From a bacterium (GTDB lineage Bacteria > Verrucomicrobiota > Verrucomicrobiia > Limisphaerales > UBA8199): DNA of 34,279 nt. The stretch lies in contig JAJYHY010000045.1 in the NCBI GenBank assembly GCA_021784555.1, positions 1 through 34,279 on the forward strand. The letters run 5' to 3'. Shown in pieces: positions 16,794 to 24,582 of the stretch. Each line of letters starts with the position of its first letter. The first letter of the stretch is position 1. A model generated the notes under the pieces. The model saw only the letters and a list, made by a program, of their open reading frames with translations. It did no database searches and had not been told where the DNA came from. The position numbers and the translations under genes are program-made.

Positions 16794-17507
16794 TTATGCG
16801 CCGCACTTTTTCCGTGCAATCTCCTGGCAATGGGGACACTCTGGATGCGAGAAACCGACGGGATGAAGCAAGTTGTCATCGAAAGGCCAGTGATCCACTC
16901 GCCCTTCGAGGAACCGCAATGCCATTTCCGGTTCACTGAGGAGGGAACCGCCAATGCTCACGCGTTTATTGCTCCAGAATTTTACGAAGTTCTCCCAGGC
17001 CGAGATGGAACTTGGAAAGGCCGTGGTCCTGATCGGCTCCAACAACTCGGGAAAAACCTCCGTCCTGCAAGCGCCGGCGTCTTCGACGGGAGACGTAGCG
17101 CCTGTCGAGGAGCGCTTGCAGATTGGTATCGGGTGCTGGACCGGCCGGGGACGGCGCTTCGCGTGAGGCAGCGGCCGAAACTGTAGTGAAACGAGCCCTT
17201 CTGCGGGCGGATAATAGAGGAAAACGAACTGCGTTGTGCCGAGGGTGGCTTCGGCTGAATCTGGGCGCAGGCGCCTAATACCGTGCTCATCCAGTTTCGC
17301 GGGAGAAAGGAGTTTCCAGCCGATTCCGAGCTTGTCGGCCGCCATCCTGAAAAAAGCGACTTCCGTAGTTGAGTGGGCAAGAGGAAGACCTTGGGCCATC
17401 GATGTGCATCGGGGGCCGGGCGGAGTCTTTATGCCGGCATCCCCCAGAGCGCGCTTGATGTCCTTCAGGAGCCGAACCAGATTTCTCTTGAGCTGGGAAT
17501 CGCTCAC
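16794..17507 (-). CDS. Unrecognised minus-strand open frame, uncertain
   Basis: 237 residues. The first 115 or so (MSDSQLKRNLVRLLKDIKRA, then EVAFFRMAADKLGIGWKLLSPAKL and FVFLYYPPAEG) read like a real protein. The remainder is antisense to the ATPase fragment and to the restriction-gene repeat and is likely just a continuing open frame. It may be the N-terminal part of a small gene whose end was lost in the rearrangement near 17.1 kb. No family recognised. Confidence 0.25.
   Translation of the reverse strand: MSDSQLKRNLVRLLKDIKRALGDAGIKTPPGPRCTSMAQGLPLAHSTTEVAFFRMAADKLGIGWKLLSPAKLDEHGIRRLRPDSAEATLGTTQFVFLYYPPAEGLVSLQFRPLPHAKRRPRPVQHPIPICKRSSTGATSPVEDAGACRTEVFPELLEPIRTTAFPSSISAWENFVKFWSNKRVSIGGSLLSEPEMALRFLEGRVDHWPFDDNLLHPVGFSHPECPHCQEIARKKCGA
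16798..16955 (+). repeat. Direct repeat, copy 2: leader and 5' end of the restriction gene
   Basis: About 155 bases matching 9245-9400, including the stretch before the ATG and about 30 codons. The match ends abruptly at GCCAATG, where an ATPase-like reading frame begins. It lies about 130 bases after the Vsr-like gene, so it brackets the restriction operon together with copy 1. Confidence 0.85.
16863..17186 (+). pseudogene. Truncated second copy of the restriction gene N-terminus
   Basis: The first 30 residues (MKQVVIERPVIHSPFEEPQC, then HFRFTEEGTANA) match the N-terminus of the restriction protein. After that the frame continues 77 residues as unrelated sequence, because it overlaps the ATPase fragment in another frame. 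There is no helicase or nuclease motif. Clearly a remnant. Confidence 0.75.
16954..17166 (+). pseudogene. N-terminal fragment of an AAA/SMC-like ATPase
   Basis: 70 residues. MLTRLLLQNFTKFSQAEMEL is the start typical of RecF/OLD-type ATPases, and IGSNNSGKTSVLQA is a Walker A motif. The homology ends near residue 41; the rest is short, of different character and lacks Walker B. The ATG sits exactly where the restriction-gene repeat stops. Probably what is left of another defence-type ATPase gene after a deletion. Confidence 0.7.
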
Positions 17508-17748
17508 GCGGGGAGCTCAGTAAGGAAATCCCTATAGCCGCAAGTACGGAATCGTCCGGACCTTTTCCGGTTTTCCTGTTCCGGGGTCGAGTCGGCAAAC
17601 CGCTTGACGGCCAGCCCCGGAGAGGGCCAAAGGAAAGCAGTGGCAGCGACAACACTACGCCGCGGCCTAGCCCCAGTTTACGAGTTATTTCAAGTGTGCT
17701 TCGGAGGTAGCTGATAATCAGCCACTTGCGATTTGAGGACCCTATGCC
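17508..17748. other. Region without a recognised gene
   Basis: Rearranged stretch between the ATPase/restriction remnants and the broken gene that follows. I see no domain, RNA gene or strong repeat in it. Confidence 0.4.
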
Positions 17749-18103
17749 CTAAACCGCCAATCCTGAGGGGTGCAATCCGAGTATCTCGATCAGTTTGTCC
17801 TGCGTTTCATCCCGTTTGGCCAGCACCTCCTGCTCGGTGCCGGGCCGCCCGGCGGACGTGGCCGGGAACACGTTGATCACTTGGCGGATTCGGCCCAGCT
17901 TTTCCAGCAGACCGGCCATCCTACCAGCCGCATTGATCGAAATCTGAAGGAAATCCAAGCCACCCTCGACCGTGTTGCGGCCACTCGTTGAATACTTGCA
18001 CGACCTTCTCCTTCTCGCCCACGAAACGAAGGAAAATCGGGGCGACATCGAGAAGCTCCAAACCCGAGTCCAAAGCCTGACCCATCAGCGCCCCAATTCG
18101 CAA
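17749..18103 (-). pseudogene. Small unrecognised gene, apparently frameshifted
   Basis: The first part (MRIGALMGQALDSGLELLDV, then APIFLRFVGEKEKVVQVFNEW) and the second part (GGLDFLQISINAAGRMAGLL, then EKLGRIRQVINVF and RDETQDKLIEILGLHP) both read like one small helical protein of about 115 residues. They are in different frames and join near 17960-17990. A single-base change there would explain it. It follows the next gene on the same strand after 49 bases. No family recognised; sequencing error is an alternative. Confidence 0.45.
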
Positions 18104-18152
18104 TAGGGACCTTCACCAGGCGCGGCTGGAACGTCTCCCCGGCGGCAGGGTC

Positions 18153-18554
18153 TTACTGCCAGGGATTAGCCACTCCGAGCCGCTTGCAGGTAAAGCGGAC
18201 AAAGTCTGTCACCCCGCCGCTTCGGCGCAGCAACGCCGCCACGCCGCGGTCGAGTTCCTCAAAGTAGATCAGTGAGCCGGGCAGCCCATCCACAAAGAAG
18301 CCGCCATGGATGAATTTCTCATCCGGGAGGCGGGTCAGCAGAACGAAGCTCAGTTTCACCGGGCCATGGCAGGCAAAGGCGAGGGCTTCGGAGACCACGG
18401 CTTCCAGGACCGGGTCTTCGGCGCGGCTGCCGAGGGCCATGAAGTCGTCATGATCGCTGCAATGGTCGAAGAAGTAAGTCATCATGGCGTGGAAATCGTC
18501 TCCCGTCAGCACTTGCTCGCGGAGGTTTTCGAGAACTCGATGGAATTGGCTCAT
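18153..18554 (-). CDS. Conserved-looking hypothetical protein, 133 residues
   Basis: ATG 18554 begins MSQFHRVLENLREQVLTGDD; the frame is open to 18590, but those residues look like upstream DNA. The protein has good composition throughout (MMTYFFDHCSDHDDFMALGS, KLSFVLLTRLPDEKFIHGGF), no signal peptide and no membrane segment, so it is probably cytosolic. It precedes the frameshifted small gene on the same strand and may once have formed a pair with it. No family recognised. Confidence 0.65.
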   Translation of the reverse strand: MSQFHRVLENLREQVLTGDDFHAMMTYFFDHCSDHDDFMALGSRAEDPVLEAVVSEALAFACHGPVKLSFVLLTRLPDEKFIHGGFFVDGLPGSLIYFEELDRGVAALLRRSGGVTDFVRFTCKRLGVANPWQ

Positions 18555-18866
18555 GGCGTGTCGTGTACTGGGCTGGATCGGCCTTGTCAAGCCAACTCGC
18601 AGCCACGGCTGCTCCGGTAACGCCCAACGAGACGCTTCGTCCCAGGCTGGACCCGCCCTCCGTGAAAGGCGCGAAACTGGGGCCGTCGCCCGGTGTTTTA
18701 GAAATCATGGATGCCATGCGGTAAACAGCGTCATTTCCCATTAAGGACCAGCCATAACGACGTGACTGCTTGCGGGTTTCGGACGGGTGGATCGCTGGGC
18801 CAATACCCACCGCTCCAACACTCCACCACTCCCCTCCCACGACAAACCACAGTATAGAAGGGGTCC
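18555..18866. other. Region without a recognised gene
   Basis: Spacer between two minus-strand genes. Short open frames occur on both strands but none has protein-like composition. No clear hairpin or repeat was noticed. Confidence 0.4.
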
Positions 18867-19988
18867 TTACCGCCGCCTGATCCGCGCTCCGCGATACTCG
18901 ATGTGGCCGCCGGGGGTGTGCTGTTGAAAACCGATCGCTCCCCCGTAGGGTGGTTTCAACTGATCAGTTTCGCTGACCTTTTCGCCATTGACCATGACCA
19001 TGGCATGTGGTCCATCAACAAAGATCTGGAGCAGAAACCAATGGCCGTCCTGGCTGGCGAGGCGGTCGGCCGGCGCGATGTCATAGAGGCTTCCGGTGGG
19101 GTTGGTGCTGTCCGGACAATTGAAGCATTGCACCTCGGTTCCGACGTTCTGGCCCCTGCCATTGAAGGTGACGCCGCCGTTGCCGTTGAGGCAGGTCTTG
19201 CACCAGACCTGGAGCTCATAGGGGCCTTTGAACGCCGCCTTGGTCAAGGCGTACCCGGTTGGGCCATCGCCAATGAGGGTGTCATTCTCAACCTTCCAGC
19301 GCGAGTCGCCGAGGAAACGCAGGCCACCGAGGCCGCTTGAGAACAAGGATGTCCACTGTTCCCGTCCCGGAAGCGGTTTGATTTCGATGTTTCTGAAGTA
19401 AGCGCGGCAACCAATGTTCTCGAGGCCGATATAGCCCCTTCTCAGGCGGTAGCGGAGGGAAGGATTGGTTGCCATGTCCAAGTCTTGAATCTTGACGCCG
19501 TTAAGCGTCACCTGAAGCCGTGGCCAATCGCACACGATCTCGCAACGGTTCCATTTCCCAGAGCCGAAGTTCGCGAGAGATTTTGGCGCCGAGACATCAT
19601 AGATTGCCCCCGGCGAACGGGCCCCGTAATCGAGGCGGTCGTGCCGCAGGTGAACCTGCAATCCAAGTTTGGAGGCCGGCCCATGCATCGGGGCGTGAAT
19701 CAGAATTCCGCCTTCATACCAGCCGAGCGTCTGGTACTCGAGGCGGAGAATGAAATTCTGGTAGGGGCTTTCGGTCCGAAGCCAAGAGGGGTAAGGCGAG
19801 GCGCCGGTGGACAGGATCGCTCCTTTTTCGACCTTGAATGCATTCGCCGTCCCCACGGGCACCCAGCCGCTCAGATCCTTCCCGTTAAACAAGGAGATGA
19901 AGCCATCCTCAGCCCATGCCGATGCAAGAGAGAGGACACAAACGAGAAGGGCTAATCTGAAAACAGGCTGGCCTGCATTATAGCGCAT
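18867..19988 (-). CDS. Secreted DUF1080 (3-keto-disaccharide hydrolase-like) protein with two tandem domains
   Basis: 373 residues. A signal peptide is visible (FRLALLVCVLSLASAWA, cleavage about residue 26). Domain 1 (about 28-205) opens with the family-typical FISLFNGKDLSGWVPVG and contains YEGGILIHAP and WNRCEIVCDWPRLQVTLNGV followed by IENIGCRAYFRNIEIKPL-like endings. Domain 2 (about 212-372) repeats the fold (WTSLFSSGLGGLRFLGDSRW, GGVTFNGRG, GGAIGFQQHTPGGHIEYRGA). DUF1080 is a concanavalin-like jelly roll abundant in Verrucomicrobiota and Planctomycetota and linked to extracytoplasmic carbohydrate breakdown. Monocistronic; the start lies next to an AT-rich stretch (about 19985-20000). Confidence 0.9.
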   Translation of the reverse strand: MRYNAGQPVFRLALLVCVLSLASAWAEDGFISLFNGKDLSGWVPVGTANAFKVEKGAILSTGASPYPSWLRTESPYQNFILRLEYQTLGWYEGGILIHAPMHGPASKLGLQVHLRHDRLDYGARSPGAIYDVSAPKSLANFGSGKWNRCEIVCDWPRLQVTLNGVKIQDLDMATNPSLRYRLRRGYIGLENIGCRAYFRNIEIKPLPGREQWTSLFSSGLGGLRFLGDSRWKVENDTLIGDGPTGYALTKAAFKGPYELQVWCKTCLNGNGGVTFNGRGQNVGTEVQCFNCPDSTNPTGSLYDIAPADRLASQDGHWFLLQIFVDGPHAMVMVNGEKVSETDQLKPPYGGAIGFQQHTPGGHIEYRGARIRRR

Positions 19989-20188
19989 ATAATATAATAG
20001 GTGACTCTAGAGATCCAAAGTGAACGAGTCGAGGTCAGAGTTTCTCCACAATTATCGATTGGCAGAGGCCAGGTTGGCCACGTAATCTTCCCAGGATGAT
20101 GTGGGCTCTTGGCGCAACATTTGTCGTCACGCTCTGGCGTGCCCAGGCGGTGGTTGGCGCGCCTGCCAAAAGGCTATGCATCAGCGAA

Positions 20189-20623
20189 ATGCGATCCAAG
20201 ACGTTGCTGGCCCATTTGCTGTTTCTCCTGCTGGCCTTGGGCGCGGCGTGCTTCGGCCTGAGAGCCCGTCGGCTGCAGCATCGGGTGAGCGCCACACTGG
20301 GCGCGGCGATCACGGGGTGCGTGCTTGTGGCGTGGGTGACACCCAGTTATTGGACCGTCCATAATGTGTTGGCGAATGCCCCGCTGGTGTTGCTGGTGCT
20401 GTACTCGCCGACTATTTTGGCGTATGGAGGCCGTCCGCTGGCAGCCGTTTCGGTCTTGGCGGTTGTCCTCGTCTGGAATGGGCTTTTGCTCTTTGTCATC
20501 TGCGCGTCCCCCGCCACCTACAGTTACGCGCAGTTCCAGAAAGCCAACGCCGTGCTTTTCTTTGGATTGCTGAATTTCGTGCATTATCGCGTCCTGCCGT
20601 TCACGCCGCCGTTATTTTCCTAA
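20189..20623 (+). CDS. Small multi-pass membrane protein, unknown function
   Basis: 144 residues from ATG 20189. Hydrophobic segments: LLAHLLFLLLALGAACFGL, ATLGAAITGCVLVAWV, VLANAPLVLLVLYSPTILAY, LAAVSVLAVVLVWNGLLLFV and a final NAVLFFGLLNFVHY. The frame is open back to ATG 20096, which would add 31 residues including another hydrophobic stretch, so the start is uncertain. No family recognised. Its stop (20621-20623) directly abuts, in the same frame, the tail of a lost HigB toxin, suggesting the gene was placed here by a rearrangement that removed most of that toxin gene. Confidence 0.6.
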   Translation: MRSKTLLAHLLFLLLALGAACFGLRARRLQHRVSATLGAAITGCVLVAWVTPSYWTVHNVLANAPLVLLVLYSPTILAYGGRPLAAVSVLAVVLVWNGLLLFVICASPATYSYAQFQKANAVLFFGLLNFVHYRVLPFTPPLFS

Positions 20624-20704
20624 ACGCAGAAGACGCCAGTGCGCGAAGTTGCGTTGGCGGAAGAGCGCAAACGCGACTATCTAAGCCGGAGGGGACAAGA
20701 ATGA
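20624..20704 (+). pseudogene. C-terminal remnant of a HigB/RelE-type toxin
   Basis: 26 codons, with no start, read TQKTPVREVALAEERKRDYL and then SRRGQE before the stop. This is the characteristic end of HigB (phage Gp49-like) toxins, K-T-x-K-T-P-x-x-E-I-x-x-A-x-x-R. The TGA overlaps the ATG of the HigA-like antitoxin (ATGA), preserving the usual higBA junction. The rest of the toxin is missing; upstream is a membrane protein gene. Confidence 0.75.
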
Positions 20705-20988
20705 ACAACGACGTAGAAGACTACATTGAACGACGCAAACGCGCCGACAGGACCTTCGCGAAAGATTTTGACCTGGGCTACGAGGAATTCAAGATCGGCG
20801 CGATGTTGCGAGAAGCTCGTGAACGAGCAGGGGTCACGCAAGAAAAGCTGGCCCGCATCAGCAACATCAAGAGATCGGCGATTTCCTGCCTGGAAAACCA
20901 CGCCGCAGACGTGAGGCTTTCCACTGTGTCCCGTGTAGCGCGAGCCTTGGGCAAAGCCGTGCGAATTGAACTGGTGGAAGCGAGCTAG
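20701..20988 (+). CDS. higA: HigA-like XRE-family antitoxin (orphan)
   Basis: 95 residues. The helix-turn-helix is clear: IGAMLREARERAGVTQEKLA, then RISNIKRSAISCLENHAADV and LSTVSRVARALGKAVRIEL. The N-terminal helix (YIERRKRADRTFAKDF) is typical of HigA antitoxins. Only the last 26 codons of its toxin remain upstream, so it is probably a solitary regulator now. It ends 13 bases from the convergent small gene of the ArsA pair. Confidence 0.85.
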   Translation: MNNDVEDYIERRKRADRTFAKDFDLGYEEFKIGAMLREARERAGVTQEKLARISNIKRSAISCLENHAADVRLSTVSRVARALGKAVRIELVEAS

Positions 20989-21001
20989 ATTTGGAGCAGG
21001 G

Positions 21002-21253
21002 CTATTCGACCGGGATTTTCTCGCCCTTGGCGCTGCGCCTGGCCACGCGTTCAATCTTGGCGTCCAGGAGCGAGCGCAGGCCCTTGAGGAACTCAATGCG
21101 GGCCGAATCGAAATGCTGTCGCGCCTCTTCGGGCGGGCCGATTCGGCGCAGGAATTCAGTCAAGAGCGGCCCAACCGCCTGGCAGAGGCAAGGACCGTGG
21201 CTGGCCTCAGGTTTCGGTGCGTTCGTTGATTTATCGTCTGGTTTGTCATTCAT
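21002..21253 (-). CDS. Small unrecognised protein overlapping the ArsA gene
   Basis: 83 residues. Its ATG overlaps the ArsA stop (ATGA), so it is translationally coupled to it. Polar N-terminus (MNDKPDDKSTNAPKPEASHG), a C-L-C pair, then a long helical stretch (VGPLLTEFLRRIGPPEEARQ, EFLKGLRSLLDAKIERVARR). Size, charge and coupling suggest a partner or accessory factor of the ATPase, but this is inference. Confidence 0.65.
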   Translation of the reverse strand: MNDKPDDKSTNAPKPEASHGPCLCQAVGPLLTEFLRRIGPPEEARQHFDSARIEFLKGLRSLLDAKIERVARRSAKGEKIPVE

Positions 21254-22440
21254 AATGTCTCTCGCAGTTCTACCACCAATGTGCCGCCCTCCAGGCGCGC
21301 GCCAGCGGGCGCCAGGTCCGTCATCGAATTGGGCAGCCCGACGTGCCGCCGGATGGTGCCGATCTCAATGACGAGTTCTTCGCCCTTCTTGAACAACTCC
21401 ACCTCGCCCTTGGCGGCAAAAGGCGCCTGCATCCGCACCTCGTAGTGGCCGTTGCGTTTCCGGAACGAATACGGGCGTTCGGTGCGGACGACGGCGGCAG
21501 GGTCTTCGTTGGGGCCAAACAGCTCGGCGGCCAGTTCCCGGATGCGCTCCAGCCCAAGCACCTCGTGGCGAAAGAGCGGCACGCGGCGAACCGGCACCGG
21601 GGCAAAGTAAGTCTCTATCTCTTTGAGAAACCGCGCGTGGGTGCTGTGCCATTCCTGAAAAAATGGATCGCCGATTCCCTCGGGCAAAACCCGGTTCACC
21701 AGCACCTGGTCCACTGTCATGCCATGCACCGAGAAATAAACAAACGCCCGCTGGGTCTCACGGACCACCATCTTTTCCGCGTTGGTCACCAGCCGCACGC
21801 TGGTCACACGCGGGTCGGCCAGGAGATGGTCGATGCCCTCGATCCGGCCAAAGAGTTCCTTCACGCTGGCAAAATAACTGTCCGGGGGCAGCTCGAAAGG
21901 GGCCACCCGGTTGGCGATGGGGCGCACCGCCTTGAGAACCCCGCGTTGGACGGGGAAGATATGCTGCATGTACCACTTCATCGTGGTGGGCATCGCAACA
22001 AACCGCAGGCTCTCGCCGGTGGGCGCGCAGTCGAGCACCACGACGTCGAATCGCCCCTGCTTGTACCATTCATTTACATACAGCAGGGCGCTTAATTCCT
22101 CCATTCCGGGAAAAATCGCCATCTCCTCCGCCTCCACCGCGTTGAGGCCGGAGGTGCGCAGGAGGGTGCTCAGATAAGACCAAATCCGCTGCCAGTGGCG
22201 CTTAATCTCCTTCTGGATATTGACTTCATGAATCCAGAGCCGGTCGGCGATCTGGCATGGGTCGGCGGTCTTGGAGCCGAACAAGCCCGTCTCCAAATCA
22301 AACGCGTCAGCCAGCGAATGAGCCGGATCGACGCTCATCACCAGCGTCCGATAGCCCAGCTCGGCCAGGCGTGTGCCCGTGGCCGCTGAAAGGCTCGTCT
22401 TGCCCACGCCACCCTTGCCGCTAAAAAGAAGGATGCGCAT
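21250..22440 (-). CDS. ArsA/GET3-family ATPase with C-terminal Hsp20-like domain
   Basis: 396 residues from ATG 22440; a GTG at 22449 would add three. The deviant Walker A is G8-KGGVGKT15. Further family features are VMSVDPAHSLADAF (switch I with the P-A-H-S loop), VVLDCAPTGESLR (A-P-T-G-E-S), and VLVNRVLP. The last 75 or so residues (YEVRMQAPFAAKGEVELFKK, then GEELVIEIGTIRRHVGLP) match the Hsp20-like beta-sandwich added to many bacterial ArsA homologs. These soluble ATPases are related to tail-anchored protein targeting (GET3) and arsenite pump ATPases. No arsenic genes are nearby, so arsenite export is not supported. The downstream 83-residue gene overlaps its stop. Confidence 0.92.
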   Translation of the reverse strand: MRILLFSGKGGVGKTSLSAATGTRLAELGYRTLVMSVDPAHSLADAFDLETGLFGSKTADPCQIADRLWIHEVNIQKEIKRHWQRIWSYLSTLLRTSGLNAVEAEEMAIFPGMEELSALLYVNEWYKQGRFDVVVLDCAPTGESLRFVAMPTTMKWYMQHIFPVQRGVLKAVRPIANRVAPFELPPDSYFASVKELFGRIEGIDHLLADPRVTSVRLVTNAEKMVVRETQRAFVYFSVHGMTVDQVLVNRVLPEGIGDPFFQEWHSTHARFLKEIETYFAPVPVRRVPLFRHEVLGLERIRELAAELFGPNEDPAAVVRTERPYSFRKRNGHYEVRMQAPFAAKGEVELFKKGEELVIEIGTIRRHVGLPNSMTDLAPAGARLEGGTLVVELRETL

Positions 22441-22496
22441 GACACACACTATAACCTTTCCGCACCAACATGCCAGAAGTTAAGCGAGGGGCCGTT

Positions 22497-22579
22497 GGGG
22501 TCGCATCTCAACATTTGACAAATCTGCGCTCCGGAAGCCTTGTCTGCCAGGCGATTGTCAAATATTGAGATATGACCCC
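22497..22579. repeat. REP-like inverted repeat (GGGGTC...GACCCC)
   Basis: Arms GGGGTCGCATCTCAACATTT+GACAA (from 22497) and TTGTCAAATATTGAGATATG+ACCCC (to about 22578) pair over about 25 bases with a few mismatches around a loop of about 30 bases. Ends with GGGGTCA-type tips are typical of REP elements mobilised by RAYT/Y1 transposases in other bacteria; no such transposase gene is in the window. Confidence 0.7.
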
Positions 22580-22678
22580 GCTAAATCATTCCCTTAGGTA
22601 AACTATGGGATGCCCCTTAGCCATAATAAGGGACTATCCCAATTGCCGAGTCAACGCCATTTATCGTATTTTGTTCTC

Positions 22679-23725
22679 ATGCAGACAACCTATGTAAGGC
22701 CGACTTCAAACGACAGAAGTGGACTTAATGACTTCCGCCACGCCGCTTTTGCGGAGTCTGAGTCGCGGTCCATCGCCGGCGTGATGTCGGCGGGCGACAA
22801 GTCTGCTCTCTACAAGGCCCGTAACGGCAACGGAAACGGAAGCGGCGACCGCAGCCTGATAGAGGCCTTGGGCGGGTCAAAGGTCTTTCAGGAATATGAG
22901 CGGGCCTTCGCGGAGGCGACAGGGATGCCGGTGGCGCTGCGACCGGTTGAGACCTGGCAACTCCCCCACCACGGCAAGCGCCGGGAAGGGCCTTTCTGCG
23001 CCCTGGTTTCAGAGAAGAGCCGCGCCTGCGCTTCGTGCTTGCAGGTGCAGGAGAGGCTCTCCGAGGCGGCCGTCCGCGAGCCGCGCACGCTCGGATGCCC
23101 TAACGGCTTATGTGACACGGCGGTGCCCGTGCGATTGGGGGACCGGCTCATCGGGTTTCTTCAAACCGGCCAGGTTTTCCGCCAGAAACCGACTCAAAAG
23201 CAGTTTGAACGGGCGGCAAAGCAGGTCTTTGAATGGGGGGTGGAAGTGGAATTGGAGAAGCTGCGGCAAGCCTACTTTTCCACACTGGTGGTGCCAAGAA
23301 AGCGGCACGATTCGGTGGTGAAGCTCCTGAGCATTTTTGCCCAGCACTTGGCAATGCTGAGCAACCAGGTGATTGTGCAGCATGAGAACGCCGAGCCACC
23401 CGTCATTACGCGGGCCAAGGAGTACATCCATGAGCATCAGACAGAGAATTTGCGGCTGAGCCACGTCGCCAAGGCGGTGAACACCAGCACCTTTTATTTT
23501 TGCAAAGTATTCAAGAAGGTCACCGGCATCAACTTCACCGATTATCTCTCGCGCGTGCGCATTGAGAAGTCGAAGAATCTCTTATTGAACCCGAACCTGA
23601 GGGTGAGCGAAATCGCGTTCGAAGTGGGTTTTCAATCGCTGACCCACTTTAACCGGGTTTTCAAGAGGGTTCTGGGCCAATCGCCGACTGAATACCGCGA
23701 CCAATTGCTCGGGACGGGACGTTAG
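22679..23725 (+). CDS. PocR-domain AraC-family transcription regulator
   Basis: 348 residues from ATG 22679; an in-frame ATG at 22610 would add 23. The sensor part (about residues 60-235) is a PocR ligand-binding domain: LIEALGGSKVFQEYERAFAE, CALVSEKSRACASC, a cysteine pair in GCPNGLCDTAVPV, and GFLQTGQVF. The C-terminal 100 residues carry two AraC helix-turn-helices: LRLSHVAKAVNTSTFYFCKV and VSEIAFEVGFQSLTHFNRVF with the closing GQSPTEYR. PocR domains sense small hydrocarbon-type ligands, and the cysteine cluster may bind a metal. Target genes are unknown; it stands alone between two palindromic repeats. Confidence 0.92.
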   Translation: MQTTYVRPTSNDRSGLNDFRHAAFAESESRSIAGVMSAGDKSALYKARNGNGNGSGDRSLIEALGGSKVFQEYERAFAEATGMPVALRPVETWQLPHHGKRREGPFCALVSEKSRACASCLQVQERLSEAAVREPRTLGCPNGLCDTAVPVRLGDRLIGFLQTGQVFRQKPTQKQFERAAKQVFEWGVEVELEKLRQAYFSTLVVPRKRHDSVVKLLSIFAQHLAMLSNQVIVQHENAEPPVITRAKEYIHEHQTENLRLSHVAKAVNTSTFYFCKVFKKVTGINFTDYLSRVRIEKSKNLLLNPNLRVSEIAFEVGFQSLTHFNRVFKRVLGQSPTEYRDQLLGTGR

Positions 23726-23801
23726 ACCGTGCGGGGACAGCTATGGAATGGCGGGCGCTTGGGCAGGAGTTTAGGGTCGGTGCCGAGGCACAGGAGTTGC
23801 T

Positions 23802-23931
23802 GGGTGCAATTAAATGTGTCGGGCAGGGAAGGCGGCGGGGTCAGTTCTGCAGGTTTTTCCGCCACTTCCCTTCCTTTACCGCGGAAAAGTGAGGACTGAC
23901 CCCGCGCCCGACCGACACTTTAATCGCACCC
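23802..23931. repeat. Nested palindromic element
   Basis: Outer arms GGGTGCAATTAAATGTGTCG (from 23802) and CCGACACTTTAATCGCACCC-type sequence (to 23931) enclose an inner palindrome: CGGGGTCAGT (23836-23845) with ACTGACCCCG (23895-23904), and TTTTTCCGC (23854-23862) with GCGGAAAAG (23881-23889). It shares the GGGGTCA tip with the repeat at 22.5 kb. The rest of 23726-24026 holds no gene. Confidence 0.75.
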
Positions 23932-24026
23932 AGGGTGGCTAGACCGTTTGCGCACAAGTCGGTCCCATGCGAAAGTAGAACTTTGAACAGAATTGCAGAC
24001 TACTGGTTTATTCTGATTGAGAAACT

Positions 24027-24524
24027 ATGACTAAGAAAGCGAAGAAAATGAAAAATGCGGTGAGCGTGCCGGCGCCCGCGAAAAGGGAGATGCCGGCTCC
24101 ACCTCCAGTTCCAGTTTCAACCCTGGCACCGGCGCCGACGGTGAAGGCACAGCCTTCTCCAGCGCCGACCCCCGCGGTGAAGGCACAATCGACCCAAGCC
24201 CAAGCCCCGGTGGCAATGACACAGCGGGCGGCGGCTGAGCCCGCGAAGAGGGACTTGCCACGGCCTAATCGCGTGAGCCTTGAGTTTGTAAAGCCCGAGG
24301 CCAAGCGTGTGTGCGTGGCTGGCTCATTCAATGAGTGGGAGCCGGAAAGCACCCCGCTGAGTCCCGCCGGCAACGGCCGCTGGGTGGGCGACCTTGCCGT
24401 GAAACCGGGCCGCTATGAATACCTGTTCGTAGTGGACGGCCAGTGGCTGCCGGACCCCAACGCCAAGGAAAGCGTCGCCAATCCGTTCGGCGGAAGAAAC
24501 TCCGTGCTGGTTGCCTCCGAGTAA
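24027..24524 (+). CDS. Glycogen-binding (CBM48/AMPK-beta-like) domain protein with Ala/Pro-rich linker
   Basis: 165 residues. A short lysine-rich start (MTKKAKKMKN) is followed by a low-complexity Ala/Pro segment (about residues 13-75) and then a carbohydrate-binding fold: VSLEFVKPEAKRVCVAGSFN, EWEPESTPL, GRWVGDLAVKPGRYEYLFVV and DGQWLPDPNA. This matches the isoamylase N-terminal/CBM48 domain that binds glycogen or starch-like glucans. No signal peptide or catalytic domain, so it probably tethers something to intracellular glycogen or is a regulatory subunit. Monocistronic. Confidence 0.88.
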   Translation: MTKKAKKMKNAVSVPAPAKREMPAPPPVPVSTLAPAPTVKAQPSPAPTPAVKAQSTQAQAPVAMTQRAAAEPAKRDLPRPNRVSLEFVKPEAKRVCVAGSFNEWEPESTPLSPAGNGRWVGDLAVKPGRYEYLFVVDGQWLPDPNAKESVANPFGGRNSVLVASE

Positions 24525-24582
24525 GGGGTAAAGGCCTGGGGGCGCCATCAAGAGCGCCGGTCAGCGGACTCAGCGGGAAGTG

